From NCBI GenBank assembly GCA_037355855.1, contig CM074762.1, positions 186,001-250,000 of the forward strand: a DNA stretch of 64,000 nt. The letters are read 5' to 3'. The stretch comes from Pseudo-nitzschia pungens. Its lineage: Eukaryota; Bacillariophyta; Bacillariophyceae; Bacillariales; Bacillariaceae. The position numbers and the translations under genes were made by a program. The notes beneath the pieces were generated by a model. It saw only the letters and a list, made by a program, of their open reading frames with translations, ran no database searches and was not told where the DNA came from. Of the stretch, positions 1-9,639 are shown piece after piece (positions within the stretch are counted from its first letter, which is position 1; every line of letters begins with the position of its first letter).

Positions 1-2
1 GA

Positions 3-926
3 CTCACCGAGGAATCCGAGGCCGCCGCGGCCTGGGTCCACGCCATTCCGTGGTACCTCAAGCCGGTCGCGCCCGGATTCTTCAACCTCTGCAATTCGGC
101 CCTGCGGTGGGCCTGCCTGGTCTACGTCGCGGCGTCGACGGCCGAGATTCTGATCTCGGGCCTCGAGCTGGTGCTCAGCTCGATCGCGGCGAGGGTCCTG
201 CGCAAGCGGGCCATCTCCCGGAAGCGGTGGACCGGGGTGGCGATCATCACGGCGGGCGTCCTGCTGGTGGGATGCGACAAGCTACTGGAAGCCCGGCGGA
301 ACAGCCGGAACCAACAAGACCGCAACGACAACGACAACACGAATAGGAACACGAACAACACGGACGAAACCCACGATTTCCTGGTCGGCAACGTCCTCAT
401 TTTCGGCCAGTGCGTCTTTTCGGTCCTGCAGGACCTCTCGGAGGAGATCTTTTTGCAGGAGGCGGACTTTCCGGCCACCCTCCTTCTGGGAATGGAGGGA
501 CTCTTCGGATTGGTCTTTGGCCTGCCCATCGTCGCGATTTGGTTCGGAGACGAACTCTACCCGGACGCCTCGCGGACCCACGCCGGGTACGAACTCGGAC
601 TGGTGCTGCTGGTGCTGGTCACCGGGATCCTCAACATTCGGACGACGGAGGTCACCTCGTCCATGACCCGGAACGTCTGGAAGCAGTTTCGAATCATGCT
701 GGTGTGGGTGCTGGCCCTGCTGGTCTACTACCTCGGGGGGACGATCCGCACCAGCGCTAGCGATAGCAACGACAACGATTACGACAATGACAATGACAAC
801 GGCGGTGACAATGACGGTGACTCGGGGGCGCGATTCGGGGAGCCGTGGGTTAGTCCCGATTCGTGGTTCGTGCTGGGTGGCTTTGCCGTCGTTCTGAGCG
901 GGCTGAGCTTTTACTATTCGGGGTGA
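3..926 (+). CDS. SLC35F6-like drug/metabolite-superfamily transporter, 3' part (5' end outside window)
   Basis: The open frame runs in from the left edge and ends at the TGA at 924-926, giving the last 307 residues of a multi-pass membrane protein. Hydrophobic helices are visible at about 190-290, 380-450, 480-540, 600-650 and 690-740, with a final helix just before the stop. The stretch LLGMEGLFGLVFGLPIV and the earlier ISRKRWTGVAIITAGVLLVG resemble the last two EamA-type helical pairs of SLC35F6 and related nucleotide-sugar or drug/metabolite transporters. Two Asn/Asp-rich loops (about 300-370 and 750-830) look like expansions of low-complexity sequence. Family membership is inferred from motif resemblance; substrate and membrane cannot be told. 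The ATG at 171 is internal, because the frame is open and family-like upstream of it. Confidence 0.7.
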   Translation, partial: LTEESEAAAAWVHAIPWYLKPVAPGFFNLCNSALRWACLVYVAASTAEILISGLELVLSSIAARVLRKRAISRKRWTGVAIITAGVLLVGCDKLLEARRNSRNQQDRNDNDNTNRNTNNTDETHDFLVGNVLIFGQCVFSVLQDLSEEIFLQEADFPATLLLGMEGLFGLVFGLPIVAIWFGDELYPDASRTHAGYELGLVLLVLVTGILNIRTTEVTSSMTRNVWKQFRIMLVWVLALLVYYLGGTIRTSASDSNDNDYDNDNDNGGDNDGDSGARFGEPWVSPDSWFVLGGFAVVLSGLSFYYSG

Positions 927-2251
927 ACGAAAGGGAACAAAGGGAACAAAGACGCAAAAGGAATGAAGACGAGAAGGAACCGAACGGAACGCAAAAGAAC
1001 GGAAAAGAACGGAACCAAATGAACAGCGAAACGAAGGAGCGACGCAATTTCGGGAACCGCCGACCCTCCGCCGGGAACCGACTCGCCACCGTTGCCCGTT
1101 TCGTTTCGAAACCATCGCTGTCCACCCTCTCGCTCCCGGACATGCCATTTCATCACATCACTATATGAGGGAGACCACAGACCGGGAAGGACGTCAAGGG
1201 CCCGGAACTTAATCAAATCAAACGAAATCAAATCAAATCAAACCAAATCAAATCCATTCCCTTTCCGATTGTACCGTTCGATCTCCGAGACCGATTCGTT
1301 CGAAAAGACACAGAAACTAAAACACGGAGCAAAACCTTAGTACCCTTTACTGCAAGTCCAACAACGTGATCGGAACTAGTATTTTCAATTGCGACCACCA
1401 CCAGGTCCCGCCAAATGCACAACTTATTACCCGAACAAACTTTTTTTTTAAAGAATCCATTCCATCGACCCCGGCACGAAGTGCTGACGGAGTACGGAGA
1501 GAAAATGCCAAACCGTTGGTCGTGCTGTCCGGAATGTTGGGGTTGGTCTACTCTACCGTGTGCGCGAGAAACAGGATTCGAAGGATGCACTCGTCAATCG
1601 AACTACTGACGAAACGAAACGAAACGAGACACAAAACGAATCGAATCGACAGAACCGAAACGGGTGTGGGTAACTTACTTTCACACTAATACAACCTGTT
1701 GATTGCCGCCGCTGCCTACGCTCTGTTTCTGTTTCTTAACTAAATCTCTAGTATTATATATATATGTATGTATTTTCTGTTTCTTTGCACACGTACTTCA
1801 CAATTCTAGTCTGCGCTGTTCGTATACCCCGTGCCCTTTTACGGGCACAATGCATTACACAAGCCAGAAGTCCATTACAGCACACAAAGAGGTTGAATCA
1901 CAGTTAAATGAGTAGTGGGACTTTCATCTGCTGTGCCAATGAAGAAACAGCGATCGGATGCACAGGACACGATCTGGAGATACCCATTCCAGGGACACGG
2001 AAAAAGTGCTTCTTTGGATGAGTAGTAGTAGTATCTTGAACTTCCGTGGTGTTTCAGCACGGGCACGAATCACAGGGGGCACTATGAACATGATAAAAGA
2101 TGGTTTGGCGATGGAGACGAAGCGGGAGCACACCCCAAAGAACAAGCCAGCGTCGGTGGTACAATTGACCCCTTGCTCGCTTGGGTTCTTTGAGGTAGAT
2201 TGCCTGCCGTTTGCCTCCCCTCCTGCCCTTTTCGGTACCTTCGTGTTATTC
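927..2251. other. Intergenic stretch between convergent genes
   Basis: No supported gene. It holds a simple AAATC/AACC-type pentanucleotide tract near 1211-1255 and AT-rich sequence near 1750-1800. Open frames here are short, overlap on both strands and lack family resemblance. It must contain the 3' UTRs of the flanking convergent genes. Confidence 0.6.
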
Positions 2252-5200
2252 TTATTTTTTGCTCTTGGAGGAGTCCTTGCTCTTCCTCTTGGTACTGTTC
2301 TTGCCCTTGCTGCCCTTGCTGCAATTGCTGGACTTGCTAGACTTGCTACTAGACTTGCTACTAGACTTGCTACCCTTGCCAGACTTCTTGTTCTTGCTGT
2401 CCTTGCCATCCGCCTTGCGACCCTTGCTACCCTTGCTGCCCTTCGTGCCCTTGGTACCAATCTCGGGAGTTGGAGAGGAGGAGGGAGGAGTTGGAGAGGA
2501 GGAGGGAGGAGTTGGAGAGGAGGATGGTTCATAGCATTCAGTAGGGGTTGGAGTAGACGGCGATGGGCTAGGATACGGAGTACTGGTGGGTGGATCGGAG
2601 GGAACTTCGGAGGCCACGTCCGTGGGAACGTCGGAGGGCACGTCGGAAGGAACGTCGGAAGGTACGTCCGAGGGAACGTCGGAGGGCACGTCGGTGGGAA
2701 CGTCGGAGGGCACGTCCGAGGGAACGTCGGAAGGTGCGTCCGAGGGAACGTCGGAAGGTACGTCCGAGGGAACGTCAGACGGTACGTCCGAGGGAACGTC
2801 GGAAGGTACGTCCGAGGGAACGTCGGAAGGTGAGGCTGATGGAAACTCTGATGGCACGAAAAGAGCAGGTTGGCATCTTACTCTGTAACTTTGCTGCGAA
2901 ACGAAAAGGGCAACCGATCCGTGAGCTTAGCAACAAACACCGTAGTCGTCGCATCGAAAGAAAGGCTGTGACACACGAGCAAATGGAAAATCAATGCCCA
3001 TCTTGTCGATGAAATTTTATCGAGATGACCGCACACCATGCATTCGCAACGCAATCCCAATCTCCGTACTTACACAAATCAAGTAATCAGCTATTTGAAT
3101 GTTTGTTTCCGGAAGTAATCTCTCTCCATTCTTGGCCTTGGCTTCCGCCATGCCCTCTTCCAATCCGTACTTCCAACTACTATATGTACTAAGTCCAACG
3201 GCGTACTCTTTGCCGTTCCTCTTTACTTTGTTTCTTTTGCCGTTGCCATCTTTGCTGCCCGTTTTTCCCTTAGTATCTTTGCTTCTGCCTTTGCCTTTGG
3301 TTCCTTTGCCCTTGCTTTTGCCTTTGGCTCCTTTGCCCTTGCCTTTGGTTCCTTTGCCTACAGGGGGTGGAGTACGAGTAGGAGGAGTAGAAACTGGTCG
3401 CCTTGTACTAGGAGGTGGAGTAGGAAACTCTTCTGGAGTTGGTCTCCAGATACATATGCTTTCTGGTTCGGGGACCGTCCCGTTAAGATCGATTCTGAGA
3501 GTGTCAAGGAAAGCCGTTTCGATCTTTCGTGGCAATGGATATTGAAATGAACAAGGTTAGTTGACACACACACACACACACACACACAACACAATCAGAG
3601 GAGAAGGGGTGGTGAGGGAGAGAGCGAAACAAGACAAAAGAATGTAATTTTTTGTGGCTTCAGATGCATTGAAAAATACTGCCAGGAAACTCACAAGTCG
3701 TTTCGCAAGGTATGAAAGTTTAATGAATGGATAATGGCGAATATTTTCATTTTCGTATTCGATGCCATTAAAGATGTTTCTTTTTCGCAGCAAACGACTG
3801 ATCGATTCTGTCATATCGTCATCGTCGTCGTCATGGTCGTCGTCTTCATCGTTGTCATAATCCTCGTGAGTTTCGACTTCATCGTAATCGTAGACAATCT
3901 CACTTCCGAAATCGTCATCCTCGTCACTAGGAATGTCATGAGGGATGACATCATGAGAATATGTCTCTGTTTCGGTGGACAGACCATGTTCTTGTGACAG
4001 AGCACCAGAGATCAGTTGTCGATTCTTCGAATCGTTCCTCTTTTTTCTTTTCTTGTTGCCATTTTTCTTCTTTTTGTTATTTTTGGTTGCGTTCTTTTTA
4101 ATCTTTGGTATGACCTTGTTAATAAGTTCCTGGCGTATTGCTCGTAGATTCTCTGTAGTTTGTAACCCTCGAATTATTCTGGCAATGTAATCCCCAATAT
4201 TTGGAAAAACCGGGAGACCATATTTCTGAGCGTCTTTCTCGTCCATTAGCCCTCCAACATACAACCCATCACAGACAAAGTCCGGCACGTCATCGAAAGG
4301 TTCGATGAGTCTGACATAACCGGGCAGCGTCTTATACTTCCCCTCCGGTTTTTTCTTGTTGTTTTGTTTCTTTGGGGACCTTCTCCCGCGCTTGTTGGGT
4401 TTCTTCTTATCACCCCGCTTACCAAGTTCTCGAGCCATGGCCGCGACAAAAGGTTCGGTCTCCCCGTCATTTTCCTGTTCAGAGTCGTCTTCGGAGTCAA
4501 GCCCGTACTCATCGTCGTCTTCAAAATCGTCATCGTCATCGTCATCGTCATCCTCATCTTCCTCTTCTTCTTCTTCTTCGTCGTCGTCGTCAATGTCGTC
4601 ATCGTCATCCTCGTTATAGTCATCATCGTCTTCGTCGTCGTCATCTGCGTCGTCATCGCTTTCGCCAATCTCATCGTTCCAAGCGACGTCGTTCCATCCG
4701 GGGACTACTACCGCCAGTTGTTTGTCCTTCTCGGCATCCAGCATGGATTGCCCATTGACATCGAAGGTCAATGATGCAGTCACAGCCACGGGTGAGGGGA
4801 TGGGAGCGCTCTGTCATGAGTTGGGGATGGAATGGAATGGAATGAAAACGAAACAAAAGCAAACGAAACGCGAACAGAATGGCAATCAGGTGGGGAACGA
4901 AGAAAGGAGAATGCGAAACAAACAAACCAACGAACACACATGCACACGCTTGTTTGACACGAGGACAAACAGCAACAAGAAGGAATGGGATGGAATTCGA
5001 CGCCAGACGTTGCCATTGCCATTGCCTTTCCCATTGCCATTGCCATTGCTGTCGTCACTCTGTGTCACAAATCGAATCAAATCAAATCAAATCAAATCGA
5101 ATCGTACCTTGGTTGCATCGCCGACGACATTGTTGGCGTTGCCGAACCAAGAATCGCTCTCCTCGGAGGCACTTGCCAGGGCACCTCCCAGCAGAACGAG

Positions 5201-5278
5201 GGCAAAAAGAGTGGCCTTCCGAACTGCAGGAAGAAATTTGCGAGACGCGTTCTCGTCCTTTCGGGCTTTGGGAACCAT
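2252..5278 (-). CDS. Secreted acidic, Lys-rich and PSDV-repeat protein; candidate diatom cell-wall or biosilica protein
   Basis: Four exons on the minus strand: 5108-5278, 3695-4810, 3074-3523 and 2252-2845, joined by GT-AG introns that all fall in phase 0 (donors GTACG, GTGAGT, GTAAGT), giving about 776 residues. The start at 5278 precedes a clear signal peptide (hydrophobic core LFALVLLGGALASA), so the product enters the secretory pathway. In order: a long Asp/Glu tract, Lys/Arg-rich clusters, a short ordinary segment (LPGYVRLIEPFDDVPDF), more Lys clusters and acid, a Pro/Thr hinge, a Lys-Gly-Ser/Thr tract, about 18 tetrapeptides of the form PSDV, and a Ser/Lys-rich tail. Mixed polyanion and Lys/Ser-rich polycation in one secreted chain resembles silica-associated diatom proteins, but there is no homology to a named silaffin or cingulin that I can show. 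Intron 2 carries a CA dinucleotide run (3565-3588). The last acceptor is the least certain junction. An in-frame upstream Met at 5437 exists but would bury the signal peptide. Confidence 0.6.
2586..2832. repeat. 12-bp coding minisatellite encoding PSDV tetrapeptides
   Basis: Tandem variants of a 12-bp unit (plus-strand form close to GGAACGTCGGAG) repeat about 18-20 times inside exon 4 of the minus-strand secreted-protein gene. Most variation is at codon third positions or swaps S/T and V/A, so the peptide period is kept. Confidence 0.85.
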
Positions 5279-7699
5279 GGTGGATGGGTGATTCCTGTCT
5301 TGTGATGAGGTGGTTTTTCGCAGCGTTGGTGTCGATATGGAAATCGATGTCGAAATCGAAATCGAAATCGATAGTGGCAAGGTAAGATTACGGCAGGGTG
5401 CGGTGCGGTTGGTTTTTTTCCGGTTTGGATTCTCCAAAAACCAAACAAGAATTTATGAGACCGGTAAAAAAATCAGCATCCCTCCTTCCCTCGCCGGAGC
5501 GAATTCGGCGTAAAAGCAAACGAACCGACAAAGCGTCCCGCGATTTTTGCAATTTTTGTCTCGTTCGGCGGAGGAACCGGTTTTCGTCGGGCGCCTCGTC
5601 TGTTGCGATATCCGTTCTTTGTCGTGTCCGTGAAACTGTGTGAGGCAAAATCGGCAGCGTTCGTGTGGGCCGACGAGCCCCCCGGTTCGAACCATGATAG
5701 TCGGAGATGATATAGGCTGTGTTTGACAAAAGAAAGTTCCGCAGCTCGGCTGGATTGGAGAAAGATTAAGTATTGGCAACACTTATCTCGATTGCAAATA
5801 ACGATTCGCGAGTTTGGAGAAACTGGCAGGTCTAGTTTTCGTTTGTGTATCTGCCTCAACGGGAACTCGGAAGTGTGATTGACGAAAGAAAGTTCCGCAG
5901 CTCGTCCGGAGTGGCCAAAGACGAAAATATTACTGCTTACCAATACAAAAAATAATCATTGCAAAGCATTATCGGCGAGTTTTTTTTTACGTGCAGGTGT
6001 ACTTTTCGTCACAGTATGTGCCCCGCTGGAAGTCAAAGAAGAGACCAAAGATGTTCTGTACCGTACAACCTGTACGGAAAAGAACCCGCTGGTGTCACTA
6101 CTACTACTACTACAACTACTATCATCATCCCTACGTGTATCGTACACGTTTCTTAGTACTACTAATGGACAGGTCAATTTTGGTTCAATAAACAATGGTG
6201 ACTCCAAGAGATCATAGAGGAGGCATGTTATTGGTGGTGGTTTATGATGGTCTATTGGATGGAGCTAGTATGAGGTGTTGCAATAGGAATAATAATACTA
6301 CTAGCACTACTAGCAAGAAAACAGCAGAGCAGGATGAGGAACCAACGTCAAAAAGAAAATGCTTCCAGCACTAGTAGTACTAGTACTAGTACTACTAGTA
6401 CTACTAGTAGCATCCATCAGGTACAGTCTTGTCTTTTGACTCATCAAATCTGTCCATTGGGTTCCCCCCTTTGCTGTCTCCATTATCTTTGCTACTTGTT
6501 GTCTTGGGGGGACCCTATTTGGTGGTGAGGGAAAAAACCACATGATGTCAAGAATTGCTGTCATTTTTTTCAAATTATCTGGTGCTGCCAGAAAATGGAC
6601 ACTGCTTTGACTCGAACTCTCAATTGCTTCCACTCCACCATATTGAACAAAATTCAGTCATCTTTTAGAGTAGGATATGATCTGTCAGAATCTCAAGTTT
6701 CATGGAAAAACATTGAAAATTAACCGTTTTGTGACCATTCGACTATCATACGGTAAGGCTTACCGGTAGATCTGAAAAAATTGTGTCAAATCTGTCCATT
6801 TGTCATTACTACTAGTACTACGTAGTACGGTAGTACTAAACGTGGACGTATATCCTTATTTTGAGTGCTCGCGCTGCGAACTGTATTTTGAAATAATAAT
6901 TATTTAACCTACAATAATCTTACCCTACGGTTGATAATAATTACGAAGTATTTAACCTACAATAATCTTACCCTAAGGTTTACCTACCGGTACGACAGCG
7001 GGAGCAACGAGCTCAACTTTTGATTGGACTTAAAAGTTGAACCTTGTACGAAGTAAGGTTACTGTAAGGTCAACTTTTAAAACCTTACCTACCGGTACTA
7101 CTGTACTTACTTCGCAAACCTTACTTCGTACGAAGTACTTCGTAAGGTTACAAAAACCTTACTTCGTACTACCGGTACGTATTCATTACAAGTACTTCGT
7201 AATTGTTATTCGATTAGAAACTAATATAGTACCAATACTTTTGAGCGGAGGAATGAAGAACGAGAGAAGACGACTTAGAACAAATCTGACTCACCCATAC
7301 GCACTTGAAATTCACGAAGAAGAACCTACCAACACCCGAATTACTAATGTTTGGATAAGATCTTACATCATTATTCTTTTTGAACGCATCCATCAGTAAG
7401 GTTTAGCCACAAAATCTTGGCGTTTGGGTCCGAAACAAAACACGAAACGATTCACGATATCAGTACAAGCAACTTACCGGTACGGATAACCTTGAAAGTG
7501 CGTTGGTTGGCCATCATCGCGTACGCAAGATAATACGGTAGACAAATCCAGAACTCACGAGTGACACCGATCGAACCTCGTAAGTAGAATCGGTAATCCA
7601 TTGCCACAGCTACCACCGATACAAGACGGTAGTTGCCCGTAACCCGTACGGTAAATACCGATCGTCACAAACAAGGTCCGTGCCGTCTGCCGATTTCCC
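5279..7699. other. Intergenic region with imperfect tandem duplication, CTA microsatellites and palindromic words
   Basis: No gene supported between the divergent neighbours. A diverged direct repeat shares the 18-bp core AAAGAAAGTTCCGCAGCT-like sequence at about 5727-5755 and 5879-5907. CTA/TAG trinucleotide runs lie at about 6093-6130 and 6360-6416. From about 6755 to 7210 the DNA is dense in the short words TACCGGTA, ACTTCGTA and AAGGTTA. Promoters of both flanking genes must be here but no TATA-type signal was certain. Confidence 0.6.
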
Positions 7700-8434
7700 A
7701 TGATGATGACGACGGCGACGATAACAATGAAACGGCTGCTGCTGCTGCTCGCACTCTCCGCGACCGGTCTCTTGTCTCTGGCCTCCGCCCTGAGCGCGTC
7801 CGCACCTTTGTCCACGCGCTCCGAAACCGGCCTGCTGGAGGACCTGAGCCGAACGCCGCTCTCCCGCGCCTCGGACGGTGCCTCCGTCACGCTTCCCTCG
7901 CTGTGGAAGAAGGACACCCTCTTTGGTCTCGGGGACGAGACCGCCGTTTGCGCCTTTCTGCGCCACTACGGCTGATTTTTGTGCTGGGAACACGCGTCGC
8001 AACTCCGCGACAGGGTGCTCCCGGCGACAACCAATCGCAAGCTCTTTTTCGTCGGGGTCGGAACGTCCGACGCCGCGCTGGAGTTTGCCACCCAGCTCGG
8101 CATCGATCCCTCCCTGTGCTTTGGCGACGAGGCCGGGGCTGCCGGCGAGACGCTGGGTCTGTCCAAGGGCCTCGGAACCATGTGGAATCCGCCGGCCGTG
8201 AACGAGATGATGTCCCGCAACGACCGGGAGGCACTGGAGGACCTCGGAGCCGCCTACAAGGCCGCCGTGGACAATGTCGGATTCCGGAATCTCGCTCCGA
8301 AGGACGCCAGGGACACGCTGCGACAGGGAGGAACCTTTGTCTTTCGGGGGTCGGAACCGGTGTTCGCGCACTACGACTCCAAGGTCGGGGACAACGCCGA
8401 CATCGATGCCGTTCTGGCGGCGATCCGGCAGTAA
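7700..8434 (+). CDS. SelU/PRXL2-like thioredoxin-fold selenoprotein with in-frame UGA (Sec92)
   Basis: One reading frame from ATG 7700 to TAA 8432-8434 is interrupted only by TGA at 7973-7975. The TGA is codon 92 and sits in the redox motif: RHYG-U-FLCWEHASQL, where relatives have CxxC followed by Trp, Glu and Ala. Cys95 is the partner, so the site is UxxC. Upstream, residues 1-35 form a hydrophobic signal or transit leader. Downstream, LFFVGVGTSDAALEFA, the WNP motif and a final QGGTFVFRGSEP strand match the AhpC/TSA-like PRXL2 family, to which selenoprotein U belongs. Expected length is 244 residues with Sec. The protein should be a thiol or selenol oxidoreductase, probably in the secretory system or plastid given the leader. 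A SECIS-like hairpin lies about 150 bases after the stop. Alternatives are a Cys-to-stop mutation or an assembly error; intact family features on both sides and the hairpin favour selenocysteine. The initiator could also be the later Met at 7727. Confidence 0.8.
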
Positions 8435-8579
8435 AACAACGGAACGCATTGCAACGCAACGCTGTGCGGCGCGCGATGCACAAAGTGTAGAAAAGCGCTT
8501 GTAGGGGTGGCATCCATCGTTGCTCCGGAGCGGATAGACAGACGAACGCCTCGTTCGGAGTGTTGGCGAGGGACACGGG

Positions 8580-8668
8580 TTGTGAATGACGTCGAGGTGA
8601 ATTGGAATAGCACACGATGCAATGCCAATCGGAATGTGTTGCCAAATCTCATCTCGACCGAGAAACAA
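8580..8668 (+). promoter_or_regulatory. Candidate SECIS element in the 3' UTR of the selenoprotein gene
   Basis: A stem can be drawn in the order expected of a eukaryotic SECIS. Helix I: 8580-8583 with 8665-8668. Core quartet: ATGA at 8586-8589 facing CGAG at 8659-8662. Helix II: GTCGAGGTGA (8591-8600) with TCATCTCGAC (8649-8658), ten pairs with one G-U. An AA (8600-8601) lies 10 bases after ATGA, the usual distance, followed by a mini-stem 8602-8605 with 8642-8645 (form 2 shape). Odd points are the extra C8590 and an apical part of about 36 bases, longer than usual. Pairing was done by eye. Confidence 0.55.
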
Positions 8669-9639
8669 TTCGTTCCCAGAGACAAATCGGAGGAGGCGTC
8701 CTTGTCACGAACCACGGACTCCGAAGGATGCATATAGAGAGCTAACTTCGTGAATCATTGTGTGTGTGAGCACAAAAGATTGGTTTCACGTAGTAGAATC
8801 AGTCAAATTCACCGCTTACAATATTAACAATGCAGTATATTACTATTCTATTCCACGTTCTTTTACTCTACATGCCGACGTAGTACGATTTATACTGCCG
8901 ACCGATTCGTTCCGTCGATTTGTTTCCACTCGGCATTTTGAGATCGATACTGGCTGACAGCACCGGGGTATTGCTGAGAGGGTCATTCTGATGACGGATG
9001 GTCTTCTTTCGTTGGATTGCCCTCGACGCTCGACGAGGAAATGAAAGAATGTACGACGTCTATCTTTCTGCATGCAACCGAGAAAAAACAATACAAAGTC
9101 CGAACCTTTCGGAGACTACTGTATCGACAATCCGTTTCTCGAGAGAGTTCCTTTTCCCGACGGGTGCATCTGCAATTCCTTTGGGCATCGGGTTTCTGGC
9201 AATGGCACGGTTTGAAGTACTGGACGGTCACGGGCACGGGCACCGGCGCGCAAAAACGGAATCTACCGTAGCGGTCGAAGCATTGAAGACATTTCCGTTG
9301 TCGATGGTTTGGATTCGGCTCCGGCACTCGACTCTACTCCTCGACTCCCCTTCAATCACTGCAGTGCAGTGTTCCACCAACCCCCACGGCTGGTTCTCTG
9401 CTCCCTTTTTTTCCCTCCCAAACGGCACTCCATTCCATTCCACTGCATTGCACGTCCTATCCTATTATTCCAATCCGATCCACTCCGCAAAATCTCATTG
9501 CACCTCGTTTGGAAGTCCCGCTCACCGATGCAGGGACGAATCGAATCACACGCTGATACACCATTATCGTGCATACCGATTACGTGTACCGTAATATATA
9601 TCGCAAAGTTCGAAACCCTGGATGCGGATACACAAAATC
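8669..9639. other. Intergenic region between convergent genes
   Basis: The longest open frame (8998-9594, plus strand) has no recognisable domain and a composition like translated non-coding DNA, so no gene is called. The region must hold the 3' ends of the selenoprotein and TMEM19 transcripts. Confidence 0.55.

Noticed and set aside
282..1148. 288-residue minus-strand frame
   Set aside because: Antisense to the transporter; Val/Ile and Gln/His runs are reverse translations of the Asn/Asp codon repeats.
1958..2833. 291-residue plus-strand frame with Gly-Asn-Val repeats
   Set aside because: Antisense of the PSDV minisatellite exon. The minus-strand version has signal peptide, splice sites and phase agreement.
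4356..4619. Poly-Ser plus-strand frame
   Set aside because: Antisense reading of the Asp/Glu tract in the secreted-protein gene.
7979..8434. Separate gene starting downstream of the TGA
   Set aside because: It begins inside the redox motif and lacks the first half of the fold; reading through the TGA restores the whole family pattern.
7610..8668. 352-residue open frame on the minus strand
   Set aside because: It is the antisense shadow of the GC-rich selenoprotein gene; the plus strand shows clear PRXL2 family motifs and a leader peptide.
8998..9594. 198-residue plus-strand frame
   Set aside because: No domain, composition like non-coding DNA, and it lies in the gap between two convergent transcripts.
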